Numbered from the stretch's first letter, positions 26,226 to 36,123 are shown. The stretch: 64,000 nt of DNA from Oceanobacillus massiliensis str. N'diop (GCF_000285495.1 NZ_HE610978.1:56569-120568), one strand, 5' to 3'. Notes: a model not told the origin generated them from the sequence alone. Numbers and translations are program-made.

Positions 26226-27295
26226 TTCCCTATCATCCTCACTATAAACGAATGTAAGTATTCAGTTACCTCAGCATCTTCCAGTTCCTTAACGACCGGA
26301 AAAGCTGTCTCCTTGAGCAGAACCATCTGGATTTTACTTTTTACGGATTTCTTATCTGCCTTCATTCTACTTATTAATTGTTCTGTATGATATTCGAAAT
26401 TATCAAGCGGATAGCGATTTTTTTCAAGCCATAATCGGAGTGCATTGAAAGGTACGTTGGCAGTTAATGCCTGTTCACTGACATGCAGGGAAAATAGGAG
26501 TCCAATTGCTACGGCTTCACCGTGCGTTAGCGATCCATAGCCTAGTTCCGATTCAAGGGCATGCCCTAACGTATGACCAAGATTTAAATGCTTCCGGACG
26601 CCGGACTCTTTCTCGTCTTCCTCCACAATTTGTGCTTTTATTTTGATACCAAGCTTCAGATGAGTCTGCAGCTCATTGCTGTCCAAACTATATATATCTG
26701 TCTGAAGCAGCATATCAAAAAAGCTCTTATCCGCAATCAATGCCTCTTTAATTAGCTCTGCATAACCGGAACGCATTTCGCGTTCATTTAGTGATTGCAA
26801 TGTATCGGTATCATATACGACGGCTTGCGGCGGGTAAAAGTTGCCAATCAGGTTTTTCCCTAATTCGTGATTGATTGCCACTTTACCGCCAACACTGCTA
26901 TCGTGGGCAAGTACCGTTGTAGGGATCTGAATATAATCTATTCCGCGCATGAACGTTGCTGCTGCAAATCCGGCCAGATCACCGACGACACCGCCTCCCA
27001 AGGCAATGATTAAAGATTCACGATCAAGCCCGAACTGAATTGCATCGGTCTGCAGCTGATAAAAGGTTTCGATATTTTTCGATTGCTCCCCGGCGGGAAC
27101 GATTGACTTGAAAACAGGCTTTTCTGGAAAATTTTTTATAATATCCTCCAAATATAATGCTGCGACATTCTCGTCGGTAACAATAAGTATGGAAGAATAG
27201 TCCTTCGTCAAATACCTGTTCAAGTTATTGCGGACACGTTTTCCAACCGTAATATGGTAGGAATTTGTACTTGATTTAACGAAAATAGCTTCCAC
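26222..27295 (-). CDS. aroB: 3-dehydroquinate synthase
   Basis: NAD- and metal-dependent cyclisation of DAHP to 3-dehydroquinate. The 357-residue product has SLIIALGGGVVGDLAGFAAA, the metal ligands in KEALIAD and LNLGHTLGHALE, and HGEAVAIG. The GTG at 27295 is chosen: it overlaps the aroC stop by one base (TAGTG) and AGGTG lies six bases upstream. A GTG three codons earlier lacks a ribosome binding site. Confidence 0.96.
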   Translation of the reverse strand: MEAIFVKSSTNSYHITVGKRVRNNLNRYLTKDYSSILIVTDENVAALYLEDIIKNFPEKPVFKSIVPAGEQSKNIETFYQLQTDAIQFGLDRESLIIALGGGVVGDLAGFAAATFMRGIDYIQIPTTVLAHDSSVGGKVAINHELGKNLIGNFYPPQAVVYDTDTLQSLNEREMRSGYAELIKEALIADKSFFDMLLQTDIYSLDSNELQTHLKLGIKIKAQIVEEDEKESGVRKHLNLGHTLGHALESELGYGSLTHGEAVAIGLLFSLHVSEQALTANVPFNALRLWLEKNRYPLDNFEYHTEQLISRMKADKKSVKSKIQMVLLKETAFPVVKELEDAEVTEYLHSFIVRMIGK

Positions 27296-28464
27296 TAAAA
27301 ACACCTGATTTCTTCACGGTAGTCATCCAATGCCTTTTTGAGCTGTTTAAACTGATCACTTGGAAATTGCTCTGTAATTGCTTTAGCAAGCTCAAAGGCT
27401 ACCACATGCTCCATTACGACAGATGCAGCAGGAACCGCACAGGCATCTGAACGCTCAACTGTAGCCTTAAAGGGTTCTTTTGTCTCAATATCAACACTTT
27501 GAAGCGGTTTTTTCATTAATGTCGGGATTGGCTTCATGACTCCTTTTACGACAATTGGCATACCAGTCGTCATACCGCCTTCAAAGCCTCCGAGCCTATT
27601 TGTAGTCCGGTAATATCCTTTCTCCTTATCCCAGGCTATTTCATCGTGGACTTGGCTGCCGAACAACTCAGCAGCCTTAAAACCGATTCCGAATTCAACG
27701 CCTTTAAATGCATTGATACTCACCACGCTTCCGGCAATTCTGCTGTCCAGTTTACGATCATAATGTACATAGGATCCAATCCCGGCCGGCATTCCTTCAA
27801 CATAGACTTCACAGACTCCGCCAATGGAGTCCCCTTCTGCCTTTGCGCTATCAATCGCATCCATCATTTCCTGCTCGACATTTTTATCAAGTACCATCAC
27901 AGGTGATTCCTGTGATATGCTAATTCGTTCTTCCATTGTTAGGGAATCATTGTCTTCAGCCCGTATGCCGGCAATCTCTTTTACATAACCGCAGACTTCA
28001 ATCCCGAGATGCTTGAGCAGTGTTTTTGCGACTGCCCCTGCTGCCACACGTGCTGCCGTTTCTCTGGCAGAAGACCTTTCCAGTACATTGCGCATATCAC
28101 GATGGCCATATTTCAGTGCTCCATTCAAATCGGCATGGCCAGGACGAGGTTTTGTAACGACCCGTCTCATGTTGGATTCGTCTTCCATAGGGGCTTCTCC
28201 CATGATATCTGTCCAATGTTTAAAATCATCATTATGTATTACCAGGGAAACGGGAGAACCTAACGTATAACCATGTCTTATTCCACTTGTAACTTCGACA
28301 AGGTCTTTTTCGATCTGCATTCTTTTTCCACGACCATAACCTCCCTGCCTCCTTAACAAAGATTCATTAATATCATTGTTTAATAATGGCATTTGGGAAG
28401 GAATTCCCTCAATAATCGTTGTAAGCTGTTTACCGTGGGATTCCCCTGATGTAAGATAGCGCAA
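27295..28464 (-). CDS. aroC: Chorismate synthase
   Basis: Makes chorismate from EPSP with reduced FMN (called aroF in older B. subtilis naming). The 389 residues start [10 protein letters not shown] and include [43 protein letters not shown] and [16 protein letters not shown]. It is the first gene of the aro supra-operon; a TGATATAGT extended -10 at 28527-28535 (minus) may be its promoter. Confidence 0.97.
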   Translation of the reverse strand: MRYLTSGESHGKQLTTIIEGIPSQMPLLNNDINESLLRRQGGYGRGKRMQIEKDLVEVTSGIRHGYTLGSPVSLVIHNDDFKHWTDIMGEAPMEDESNMRRVVTKPRPGHADLNGALKYGHRDMRNVLERSSARETAARVAAGAVAKTLLKHLGIEVCGYVKEIAGIRAEDNDSLTMEERISISQESPVMVLDKNVEQEMMDAIDSAKAEGDSIGGVCEVYVEGMPAGIGSYVHYDRKLDSRIAGSVVSINAFKGVEFGIGFKAAELFGSQVHDEIAWDKEKGYYRTTNRLGGFEGGMTTGMPIVVKGVMKPIPTLMKKPLQSVDIETKEPFKATVERSDACAVPAASVVMEHVVAFELAKAITEQFPSDQFKQLKKALDDYREEIRCF

Positions 28465-28602
28465 TGTAACATTCTCCTTTACTGTATAGTTGATAGAGTA
28501 TCGATAAGTATAAAGTTTTGCTAATTACTATATCATATCTGCTTTTGGTTATGTTGCATTTATTTAGAAAAAATTGATTTTTGTTTTCGATTTTCGTCAA
28601 AG

Positions 28603-29376
28603 TTACTGCTTTTGATAGAAAAATGTATCGGCTAGATTTAAAGCAAATTGATTTGGATTGAAAATCTGCTCCGTACTTCCGACAAACAATACACCGTTTG
28701 TTTTCAGTGCGTTACTGAAATTTTGATAGATTGCTTCCTTTGCCTTATCTGTAAAATAGATCAGTACATTCCTGCAGACAATCAAATCGACATGGACTGG
28801 GTATCGATCCGCAAGCAAGTTATGTTTCTTAAATGTAATATCTTTCTTTAATGCATCATCAATCTTGTAGAGACTGCCGGTTTTTGTGAAATATTTTTTA
28901 CGCAATGGATTGGGCAGTTCTTTTAATGCCTGCTCTGTATAGACCCCTTGCTGTGCTTTGCTCAGAACAAGCTCGTCAATATCTGTGGCCAATATCTGAA
29001 CAGCGGCAGCAGGAAAATGTTCTTTAATCATCAAGGCTAGGCTATAGGGCTCTTCCCCTGTCGAACAGGCAGCGCTCCAAATGGAAAGTCTGCCGTTATT
29101 TTGCAATAACATTGGCAAAATTCTATCTTTTAAAACATCCCAGCGTCGCGGATTACGATAGAATTCGGAAACATTAATCGTTAATCGGTCGGTAAATTCC
29201 TTTAGCAGCATCTCATCGTTGCATAAGGCATCAAAGTAGATAATAAATGAAGGAAATCCCCTTTTATTCCTCAATGTGGTTAGCCTGCGTTTCATCTGTG
29301 TTTCTTTATATAATTGTAAGTCGATCCCGAGTTTTTGTTTTACTTTCTTTGTAAATTCTATGTAATCATCAATCAT
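28603..29376 (-). CDS. cheR: Chemotaxis protein methyltransferase CheR
   Basis: SAM-dependent glutamyl methyltransferase that modifies chemoreceptors for adaptation. The 257 residues have the N-terminal CheR helical domain (YKETQMKRRLTTLRNKRG), the SAM site (IWSAACSTGEEPYSLAM) and LIVCRNVLIYF with a C-terminal GVLFVGSTEQIF. The position between ndk and the aro genes matches B. subtilis. The start MIDDYIEF fits the family length. It implies that the organism is chemotactic and motile. Confidence 0.94.
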   Translation of the reverse strand: MIDDYIEFTKKVKQKLGIDLQLYKETQMKRRLTTLRNKRGFPSFIIYFDALCNDEMLLKEFTDRLTINVSEFYRNPRRWDVLKDRILPMLLQNNGRLSIWSAACSTGEEPYSLALMIKEHFPAAAVQILATDIDELVLSKAQQGVYTEQALKELPNPLRKKYFTKTGSLYKIDDALKKDITFKKHNLLADRYPVHVDLIVCRNVLIYFTDKAKEAIYQNFSNALKTNGVLFVGSTEQIFNPNQFALNLADTFFYQKQ

Positions 29377-29406
29377 AAGTTCAGCGCCTCTTCCAAACAT
29401 AATGTT

Positions 29407-29434
29407 AAAAAACCTCCGTTATGTTAAACGGAGG
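29407..29434 (-). terminator. Intrinsic terminator after ndk
   Basis: An 8-bp stem (29413-29420 with 29427-29434) is followed by T6 on the minus strand. It separates ndk from cheR. Confidence 0.75.
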
Positions 29435-29445
29435 CCAATGCTACT

Positions 29446-29892
29446 TTAATAGATCCATTCGCTATCTTGCTTCGAATAAGATACAATTTCATTTTCATTG
29501 AAGAACAATGAAATTTCTCTTTCTGCACTTTCCGGTGAATCTGAACCATGGATGATATTCTTTCCTACAGTTACACCGAAGTCCCCGCGGATCGTACTTG
29601 GAGCAGCTTCAAGAGGATTCGTTTTACCCATCATATTGCGGGCGGTTGCGATTACATTTTCGCCTTCCCAAACCATGGCAAAAACCGGTCCGGAAGTAAT
29701 GAACTCAACTAGGCTACTGAAGAAAGGTCTTTCTTTGTGTTCGCTGTAATGCTTTTCTGCAAGCTCATTGGATATTACCATCAATTTAGCCCCTGCAAGT
29801 TTAAAACCTTTTGCCTCAAAGCGATTAACAATCTCACCAATTAGATTGCGCTGCACACCATCAGGTTTAACCATTAAAAATGTCTTCTCCAT
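29446..29892 (-). CDS. ndk: Nucleoside diphosphate kinase
   Basis: Transfers the gamma phosphate between nucleotides through a phospho-histidine. The 148 residues include [13 protein letters not shown], the [10 protein letters not shown] and [17 protein letters not shown] segments; the active histidine is in NIIHGSD. It has its own terminator. Confidence 0.97.
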   Translation of the reverse strand: MEKTFLMVKPDGVQRNLIGEIVNRFEAKGFKLAGAKLMVISNELAEKHYSEHKERPFFSSLVEFITSGPVFAMVWEGENVIATARNMMGKTNPLEAAPSTIRGDFGVTVGKNIIHGSDSPESAEREISLFFNENEIVSYSKQDSEWIY

Positions 29893-29967
29893 TTTTCCAC
29901 CTCTTCTATGTATTAAAAAGACTAACCTTTAAAATTTTAACAAATTTCAGCAAAAATAACAATTGCA

Positions 29968-30939
29968 TTATGAGCGTCTTTTACCAATATATTTGGCGAT
30001 ATCCTGCAATGTCCGTTTAGCCCTTGTTTCAGGAAGATGATCAAGTGATTGCAGCGCCTTTTCAAGATAGAGATCACTAACTCTGTATGACTGCCTGATC
30101 GCATCCGTGCTTTTAAGTTCGCTTATTAAACGTTTCATTTTCTGTTCATCTACTGTTTCTGGATCCATGAAAGTTTTGTGCATCATGCTCTTAAATGCTT
30201 CGTTTTCCTTTGCATACAATACGGGAAGCGTAATATTTCCCTGCAGCAGATCATTGCCAGCGGGTTTTCCCAGTTCTTTGGAGGACGAGGTGAAGTCAAG
30301 GATATCATCGATGATTTGATAGGACATCCCAATGTTATAACCATACTGATATAATTTATCAGCATCCTTTTCACCAAGTCCACTTACAATCGCACCCAAT
30401 TTACAGCTGCTTGCAATTAGCAGTGCGGTTTTTCTCTTGATTCTTCTTAAATAATCACGCAGTGTCTGATCCCAGACAAACTTATCTTTAATTTGCTCTA
30501 TTTCCCCAACAGAAACTTCAACAAGTGTTTTGGAAAGTAAACGATGCATCTTGGGATCATTTATTGTCGTAGCTTCTTCCAATGCCCTTGCCAATAGGTA
30601 GTCACCTGTATACATGGCAACTCTGTTGCCATATAGTGATTTTGTTGTCGGCTTCCCTCTGCGCAATTCTGCTTCATCAATCACATCATCATGTACTAAT
30701 GTTGCCATATGTATTAATTCCAGAGTTACAGCCACTTTTCTGATAAGGCTCAAATCGTAATTCCCCAATTGCCCTGCCAGCAAAACAAAAACAGGGCGAA
30801 TCCGCTTTCCCCCTGCGTCCAATAATTCGGTAGATGCTTTACGCAATATAGGATGTTCCGTTTGAATGCTCTCATGTAATGCAGATTCAATTATATCCAG
30901 ATCCTTTTTCAAGAATCCATAGATTTTTGGTAGTCTCAT
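29968..30939 (-). CDS. hepT: Heptaprenyl diphosphate synthase component II
   Basis: Catalytic subunit of the two-part enzyme that builds the C35 side chain of menaquinone-7. The 323 residues have both Asp-rich motifs, DDVIDEAELRRG and DDILDFTSS, plus GGKRIRPVFVLL. It needs HepS, encoded two genes upstream. AAGGTGA five bases before supports the start MRLPKIYGF. Confidence 0.96.
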   Translation of the reverse strand: MRLPKIYGFLKKDLDIIESALHESIQTEHPILRKASTELLDAGGKRIRPVFVLLAGQLGNYDLSLIRKVAVTLELIHMATLVHDDVIDEAELRRGKPTTKSLYGNRVAMYTGDYLLARALEEATTINDPKMHRLLSKTLVEVSVGEIEQIKDKFVWDQTLRDYLRRIKRKTALLIASSCKLGAIVSGLGEKDADKLYQYGYNIGMSYQIIDDILDFTSSSKELGKPAGNDLLQGNITLPVLYAKENEAFKSMMHKTFMDPETVDEQKMKRLISELKSTDAIRQSYRVSDLYLEKALQSLDHLPETRAKRTLQDIAKYIGKRRS

Positions 30940-30989
30940 ATATGTCACCTTATCTTAACCTTGAAAAATATAAATCAGTATCAGGAAAT

Positions 30990-31696
30990 TTAATTTTTGT
31001 AGCCCATGTGCATTGCTGCAACTCCGCCTGTATAGCTTTTAACATCAACACGGGAAAATCCGGCATCTAAAAATAGCTGTTTCAGCTGCTTCTTGCCAGG
31101 GAAATCCTTTGCCGATTCCTGGAGCCAGGAATATTCTTTATAGCTTTTTGCAATGATTCTCCCAAGCAGCGGCATGATGAAGCGAAAATAGAAATAATAG
31201 CCTTGACGGAAACCGATCATTGTCGGCTGTGATGTTTCGAGACAAACGACTTTTCCGCCGGGTTTTACAACTCTGTGCATTTCTTTGAGTACTGTTAGAT
31301 AATCCGGCACATTTCTCAATCCGAAACCGATAGTTACATAATCAAATGTATTGTCTTCAAAAGGAAGCTCCATTGCGTTTCCGTGGATTAGTTCGAGCTG
31401 GCTGATTTTCAACTGTTCTTTTTCTCTTCTGCAACAGAAAGCATGTTTTTGCTGAAATCAAGGCCAGTAACAGAACCGGTTTGTCCTACCGCTTCCGCAA
31501 GCGAGATGGACCAATCTCCTGTTCCGCAGCATACATCAAGGGCACATTCTCCTTGTTTCACGTCCATGCGTTTCATGACATCTTTACGCCAGGCTTTATG
31601 CCGTTGAAAGGAAATAATGGAATTCATGGAGTCGTATTTCGAGTAGATGTTTTCAAAGACATGGTGCACGCGTTCTTCTTTTGATTGTTCCTGCAT
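30990..31696 (-). pseudogene. menG: Demethylmenaquinone methyltransferase, frameshifted
   Basis: C-methylation of demethylmenaquinone with SAM, the last step to menaquinone. The gene reads in two frames. The 5' part (31409-31696, 95 aa) has [20 protein letters not shown] and the SAM site [11 protein letters not shown] and runs to ENMLS-like sequence, ending at TGA after an A5 tract (31419-31423). The 3' part (30990-31412) resumes with [31 protein letters not shown] and a normal C-terminus. One extra A in the tract would restore a continuous protein of about 235 residues. A TTG overlapping the TGA could start the second part. Most likely a sequencing or assembly error in a homopolymer, or a recent mutation. 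Confidence 0.9.
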
Positions 31697-31699
31697 AAA

Positions 31700-32500
31700 T
31701 TAACCTTCTTCCACCATCGACGAATTATTGCATTCAGTATCCTGCAATCTATCATGGATATAGCTTTTGAAAAATGAGTATTTCTCAGGGAGAGTTGAAC
31801 AGGAACGGCTTATTTCCGTCTTATTGTTTCGGATCAGAGCATTGACTTTATTTATAAAAAAAGTATTAGTGCTGGTTTCATCGTATGCCTGCCATTTTTT
31901 CTGTAATGGGAAATGACCGGATTTCTCTGCTTCTATCTTCTCCTGGATTACTCTATCAGTGAACAGCCAATCTGAGATTAGCTGATTAAGTGAACTGTCG
32001 TATATAAATTCAGCGACATGCAACAGCAGCATGGCGTCTAATTTCTTTGTTGCTTCAAAGAAGTCTTCTAGGTTGTCCAATTCTTTATAGTAAAGGCTTA
32101 TTTTATACTCATTGATTTCTTTAATCGCGGCCGCAAGTGTATGTATAAATTCGATATCCTCTATCTCGGATAAAAGGAAGTAGTATAACCCACTATAATA
32201 GTCACCGGCGAGAACCTTGAGCTGCTTTGAAAGTTTTTCCTCTTTAGATTCATTAGAATTGTTTTGGGCTGGCACAAGCTCATGTGTGTCCAAAGCAATC
32301 TGGACCAGCATCGTGGTGATAATGTACCTTTTTTTCTGTATTTCGTCCAATGAGTCTTTATGATCAACCAAAGCAGTTAACAAGCTCAGTTTTTCTTCAT
32401 CGATTTTCGGTTTCTTTAAATATTTTTCCAGATATTCATGCTGGATCTTTTCTTCTAGGAGTCCCCTTATGTTATGCGTTTCTGTGATAGAAGTGTTCAA
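31700..32500 (-). CDS. hepS: Heptaprenyl diphosphate synthase component I
   Basis: Non-catalytic partner of HepT in C35 prenyl synthesis. The 266-residue, largely helical protein has KRYIITTMLVQIALDTHELV and AGDYYSGLYYFLLS, typical of HepS. The TTG at 32500 is preferred because AGGTGAT is four bases upstream; a GTG three codons earlier overlaps that site. It begins the hepS-menG-hepT operon. Confidence 0.93.
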   Translation of the reverse strand: MNTSITETHNIRGLLEEKIQHEYLEKYLKKPKIDEEKLSLLTALVDHKDSLDEIQKKRYIITTMLVQIALDTHELVPAQNNSNESKEEKLSKQLKVLAGDYYSGLYYFLLSEIEDIEFIHTLAAAIKEINEYKISLYYKELDNLEDFFEATKKLDAMLLLHVAEFIYDSSLNQLISDWLFTDRVIQEKIEAEKSGHFPLQKKWQAYDETSTNTFFINKVNALIRNNKTEISRSCSTLPEKYSFFKSYIHDRLQDTECNNSSMVEEG

Positions 32501-32607
32501 AGATATCACCTGGGTCCTTTCATCCTTTCGAGTGCTGTAGTTATTATAGCATATTTTGTCTGTTATAAAAATTATAGAATTTTGATGAAAGGCAATATGT
32601 AGTGTAT

Positions 32608-32832
32608 TTAAGTGTTCTCCATTTCTCCATGACTTGTCTGAATGACGGCTTTGCCTCTGACCTTGACTGCTGAAGTATGCTCCGTAAATTGAGCAATCAT
32701 TACTTCTCCTTTATCCAGTTTTTCTGAATGATGGAATTTCGTATCATTGCCGCGTGTCAAACCAATAACATTGACACCATCTTCCAAAGCTTTTATAACG
32801 AAAAAATCTGTACCGACAGATGAATTATTCAT
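32608..32832 (-). CDS. mtrB: Tryptophan RNA-binding attenuation protein (TRAP)
   Basis: An 11-mer ring protein that binds tryptophan and then (G/U)AG repeats in trp leader RNAs to cause termination or block translation. The 74 residues carry the family sequence [19 protein letters not shown] and [23 protein letters not shown], with KVRG near the RNA-binding KKR positions. The trp operon it usually controls is not in its customary nearby place, and folE (mtrA), normally upstream in the same operon, is absent. Confidence 0.96.
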   Translation of the reverse strand: MNNSSVGTDFFVIKALEDGVNVIGLTRGNDTKFHHSEKLDKGEVMIAQFTEHTSAVKVRGKAVIQTSHGEMENT

Positions 32833-32859
32833 GTTTATTACTCGCCTCTTTTTATATCT

Positions 32860-32888
32860 AATATGTCCTATTCCATTTTTGATGTCAA
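32860..32888 (-). promoter_or_regulatory. SigA-type promoter for mtrB
   Basis: A perfect TTGACA (32883-32888) and CATATT (32860-32865) on the minus strand with a 17-bp spacer, directly after the hbs terminator. Confidence 0.65.
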
Positions 32889-32911
32889 TTATTTCATCTC
32901 AATTCATACAT

Positions 32912-32942
32912 AGAAAAAGGGTACGTATAATTACGCACCCTT
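32912..32942 (-). terminator. Intrinsic terminator after hbs
   Basis: An 11-bp stem with one wobble (32917-32927 with 32932-32942) is followed by T5 on the minus strand. Confidence 0.8.
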
Positions 32943-32958
32943 CATCGCCCTATGTAAA

Positions 32959-33240
32959 TTATTTTACGCTATCTTTAAGGGCTTTTCCTGGTTTGAAAGC
33001 AGGAACTTTGCTTGCAGGAATTTCGATTTCTTCTCCAGTTTGAGGATTGCGGCCTTTACGTGCTGAACGCTCACGTACTTCAAAGTTACCAAATCCGATC
33101 AACTGTACTTTTTCACCATTTTTAAGTGAATCCATGACAGATTCGAATACTGCGTCTACAGCTTTTGTTGCGTCCTTTTTGGAAAGTTCGCTTTTCTCAG
33201 CAACTGCATTCACTAAGTCTGTTTTGTTCATGACATTCAC
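32959..33240 (-). CDS. hbs: HU-family DNA-binding protein HBsu
   Basis: Nucleoid protein that bends DNA as a dimer. The 93 residues start [21 protein letters not shown] after MNV and contain the signature [21 protein letters not shown] with the intercalating proline (NPQTG). A very strong ribosome binding site (GGAGGAGGTG) precedes it, as expected for an abundant protein. The first ATG gives three residues before the usual MNKTDL start; either may be used. Confidence 0.96.
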   Translation of the reverse strand: MNVMNKTDLVNAVAEKSELSKKDATKAVDAVFESVMDSLKNGEKVQLIGFGNFEVRERSARKGRNPQTGEEIEIPASKVPAFKPGKALKDSVK

Positions 33241-33670
33241 CTCCTCCCAAAGTGTTTAATTCGACATGGGAACAAATTGATTCAAAGTAAAAATTTGCTC
33301 GCTTGTTTGTCTTGTTTAAACGAAAATGTCACCTTTATCAAGTGATGACAAGGCTTATATTAACTGAGTTTCCAATAAAATTCAACAAAAACTATCGATT
33401 TCTGCGATTTTTATTTGATTAACGGCTAAAAATGGACCTGAAAAGGTGTGCTTAAGCCATATCTTGCTAATTAACAGAAACCCAGTAATAATAAGCCTTG
33501 AAGCCAACTCACTATACATATACGACGTTTAATATCTATTTCCTGCCGTTCCAGCAAAAATTTTTGGGAAACTAACGGTTCTTTTTGAAAGCAATCTTGA
33601 TTTTTAGGCGTATACTTGTCCAAAATTGCAAGTCATTGCAGATGATGAGATGTTCTAATCTGCAGGCAAA
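33241..33670. other. Long intergenic region upstream of hbs
   Basis: About 430 bases between spoIVA and hbs, AT-rich and without a credible ORF. It should hold the hbs promoter and a long leader, as in B. subtilis. The best candidate I see is TTGATA with a weak TAAACA on the minus strand about 80 bases from hbs. A small hairpin, 33637-33643 with 33658-33664, has no T-run. Confidence 0.5.
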
Positions 33671-33697
33671 ATAAAAAGCAGCTTGTGATAAGCTGCT
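33671..33697 (-). terminator. Intrinsic terminator after spoIVA
   Basis: An 8-bp stem (33678-33685 with 33690-33697) is followed by TTTTTATTTT on the minus strand. The spoIVA stop codon overlaps the base of the stem. Confidence 0.85.
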
Positions 33698-35174
33698 ATA
33701 AAATAATGGCTATTAGGCCTCCAGAACCTTCGTTAATGATACGTTCCAGTGTATCCTTCAATTTGTATCGTGCATTTTCAGGCATTAACGATATCTTCGC
33801 TTGGATTCCCTCGCGAACAATGGAGCTAAGCGATCTGCCGAAGATATCCGATTCCCAGATGGATAATGGATCCTCTTCAAAGTCCTGCATCAAGTAACGG
33901 ACAAGCTCTTCGCTTTGTTTCTCGGTACCAATGATGGGAGCGAATTCAGATTCGACTTCAACTCGGATCATATGGATGGACGGTGCTACTGCCTTTAATC
34001 GGACACCGAATCTTGACCCTTGACGAATGATCTCCGGCTCATCCAATTGCATATCCTCCAAAGTAGGTGCTGCAATCCCATACCCTGTTTGTTTCACCAT
34101 CTGAAGTGCACCAGCTACATGATCATATTCCCGTTTGGCGAAAGCAAAGTCCTGCATCAGCTCCAAAAGATGATCTTTTCCGCGGATTTCTTCCCCTACA
34201 ATCTCTTTAAGTATCTCGTCATAGAGATAATCGGGGGCATGCAAGTCGATTTCAGCTATCCCTTCTCCCATTTCCATGCCTGCCAGGTTTGCCTTATCGA
34301 TATATTCATATTCTGAAAAGTTGCCAACGATATGGTCTACATCTCTCAATCTCTTGATATCCTTTACCGTTGTTTGAATGGCTTCCTGATAGTTTTCTCT
34401 CAGCCAATGGTTTTCCTTCAACACCATTACCCAACTTGGGAGATTGACATTCACTTCCAATACTGGAAATTCAAAAAGCGCTTCGCGAAGCACGTTATGG
34501 ACGTCATGCTCGGTCATGGATTCAATGCTCATACAAAGTACCGGTATATCGTACTTTTCAGTCAGGTCCTGACGCAACAGCTCCGTTTCCTGGCTGGTGG
34601 GCTTGACAGAATTGACAACCATGATAAACGGTTTTCCAACTTCTTTTAATTCTTCAATGACTCTCATTTCGGCATCTTCATAATCTTGTCTCGGTATTTC
34701 GCCAATTGTTCCGTCAGTAGTGACGACAACACCAATTGTGGAATGCTCCTGAATGACCTTTCTTGTTCCTATTTCTGCGGCGTCATGGAACGGAATCGGG
34801 TCCTCATACCATGGTGTATTAATCATTCGAGGTCCATTTTCATCTTCGAACCCTTTTGCGCCTTCAACTGCATAACCAACACAGTCAACAAGGCGAACAT
34901 TAACATCCAAGCTCTCATCCACTGTCAGTTTCACAGCCTGGTTTGGGATGAATTTCGGCTCTGTTGTCATAATCGTACGTCCTGCTGCACTTTGGGGCAA
35001 TTCATCGTGGGCTCTTGATCGTTCGCTTTCATCTTCAATATTCGGTAATACAACCAGCTCCATGAACTTCTTGATAAATGTCGATTTTCCTGTACGGACT
35101 GCACCAACTATTCCTAGATAAATATCTCCATTTGTCCGCTTCGAAATATCTTTAAAAATATCGATTTTTTCCAA
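33696..35174 (-). CDS. spoIVA: Stage IV sporulation protein A, coat morphogenetic ATPase
   Basis: Mother-cell ATPase that polymerises on the forespore surface and forms the basement layer of the spore coat. The 492 residues have Walker A GAVRTGKST, the DCVGYAVEGAKGFEDENGPRM segment, and the strongly conserved C-terminus GSGGLIAIIL that contacts SpoVM. The TTG at 35174 is preferred: GGGAGGGGATC lies upstream and it aligns with the usual MEKVDIFKDI start; an ATG 15 codons earlier has no ribosome binding site. A SigE-like promoter lies upstream. Confidence 0.97.
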   Translation of the reverse strand: MEKIDIFKDISKRTNGDIYLGIVGAVRTGKSTFIKKFMELVVLPNIEDESERSRAHDELPQSAAGRTIMTTEPKFIPNQAVKLTVDESLDVNVRLVDCVGYAVEGAKGFEDENGPRMINTPWYEDPIPFHDAAEIGTRKVIQEHSTIGVVVTTDGTIGEIPRQDYEDAEMRVIEELKEVGKPFIMVVNSVKPTSQETELLRQDLTEKYDIPVLCMSIESMTEHDVHNVLREALFEFPVLEVNVNLPSWVMVLKENHWLRENYQEAIQTTVKDIKRLRDVDHIVGNFSEYEYIDKANLAGMEMGEGIAEIDLHAPDYLYDEILKEIVGEEIRGKDHLLELMQDFAFAKREYDHVAGALQMVKQTGYGIAAPTLEDMQLDEPEIIRQGSRFGVRLKAVAPSIHMIRVEVESEFAPIIGTEKQSEELVRYLMQDFEEDPLSIWESDIFGRSLSSIVREGIQAKISLMPENARYKLKDTLERIINEGSGGLIAIIL

Positions 35175-35234
35175 AAGATCCCCTCCCGATCTCCGTACTT
35201 TAATATGGACCACCCGCAATTTATTGACATTATG

Positions 35235-35265
35235 AGTCTATGATGTTGTCCTATTAAAATATGAC
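35235..35265 (-). promoter_or_regulatory. SigE-type sporulation promoter of spoIVA
   Basis: GTCATATT (35258-35265) and CATAGACT (35235-35242) on the minus strand, spaced 15 bp. They resemble the mother-cell SigE consensus. The leader would be about 55 bases. Confidence 0.6.
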
Positions 35266-35333
35266 TTGATTAATCCTTTTTCAAAAATTTATTAAGACAA
35301 AAGTCATTTTAGGATGTAATAAATGCCGGAAAT

Positions 35334-35368
35334 AAAAAATCCCTTGCAACAATATATGTTACAAGGGA
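35334..35368 (-). terminator. Intrinsic terminator after yphF
   Basis: A 12-bp stem with one wobble (35340-35351 with 35357-35368) and a T6 run on the minus strand. Confidence 0.85.
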
Positions 35369-35372
35369 GCTA

Positions 35373-36101
35373 TTATTCATTTTTCTTTAAAAATGCCGGT
35401 TTGCCATTTTCGATTGTGTAAGGGAGGGAATACGCGGGAGCAAAGGGAGTGTTGTCGGTAAGAATAAACCGAATGTCTTCACCTTCCGCATAATCATGTT
35501 CATATTCCTGCAATGCACGGTTTAGATCAATACTATAATCAACATATAGATTCCCATCGACATCCATTATAATTGGAAGGCTTTCCTGGGAATAGGGACT
35601 GACTACTGTAGGAGGACCCTCCAGACCCAATTTCTCATAATCTACGGTATAGATACCGTCTGTCACTTTTTCACCATAAGCGGGATAAAGATGTTCATTA
35701 CGGTAAAGATCGAGTTGAACATTGACACTTCTGATTGCTTCCGTAATGCGCAAATCGATCAATTTTACGGTGGGATTATCTTCTGGTGTCAATAATGTGT
35801 ACTGATAAACGCCACCCTTTTCATAGGCATTTCCCGGGATTTCGGCCAAATAGCCCTTTTCCTTTAATATCGAGAAGTCAATCAGGTATTTTTGAAAGAT
35901 TGGTGTATCGCTTGCCTTCGTTTTAATTGGAACAAGCCCCTGCTGTTCTTCTTTGTAGCTGTCGACAGCCTGTTGAACTGTTTCCAGCTGCTGTTCATTC
36001 GGTATCTGGTTTTGTTCCAGCTCGCTTTGGGGGTATAGACAACCACTTAAAAGCATTATTAACAAAACCATACCGGCAATTCGAGAATATGTATGTTTCA
36101 C
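35373..36101 (-). CDS. yphF: YphF family lipoprotein
   Basis: 242 residues with a lipoprotein signal (LLIMLLSGC, lipid-modified cysteine near residue 21) and an extracytoplasmic domain of unknown function. The family is found in spore formers between gpsA/yphE and spoIVA, which suggests a sporulation link, but none is shown by the sequence. It follows yphE by 22 bp. Confidence 0.85.
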   Translation of the reverse strand: MKHTYSRIAGMVLLIMLLSGCLYPQSELEQNQIPNEQQLETVQQAVDSYKEEQQGLVPIKTKASDTPIFQKYLIDFSILKEKGYLAEIPGNAYEKGGVYQYTLLTPEDNPTVKLIDLRITEAIRSVNVQLDLYRNEHLYPAYGEKVTDGIYTVDYEKLGLEGPPTVVSPYSQESLPIIMDVDGNLYVDYSIDLNRALQEYEHDYAEGEDIRFILTDNTPFAPAYSLPYTIENGKPAFLKKNE

Positions 36102-36123
36102 TTTCTGCTGCCTCCTTATAAGC

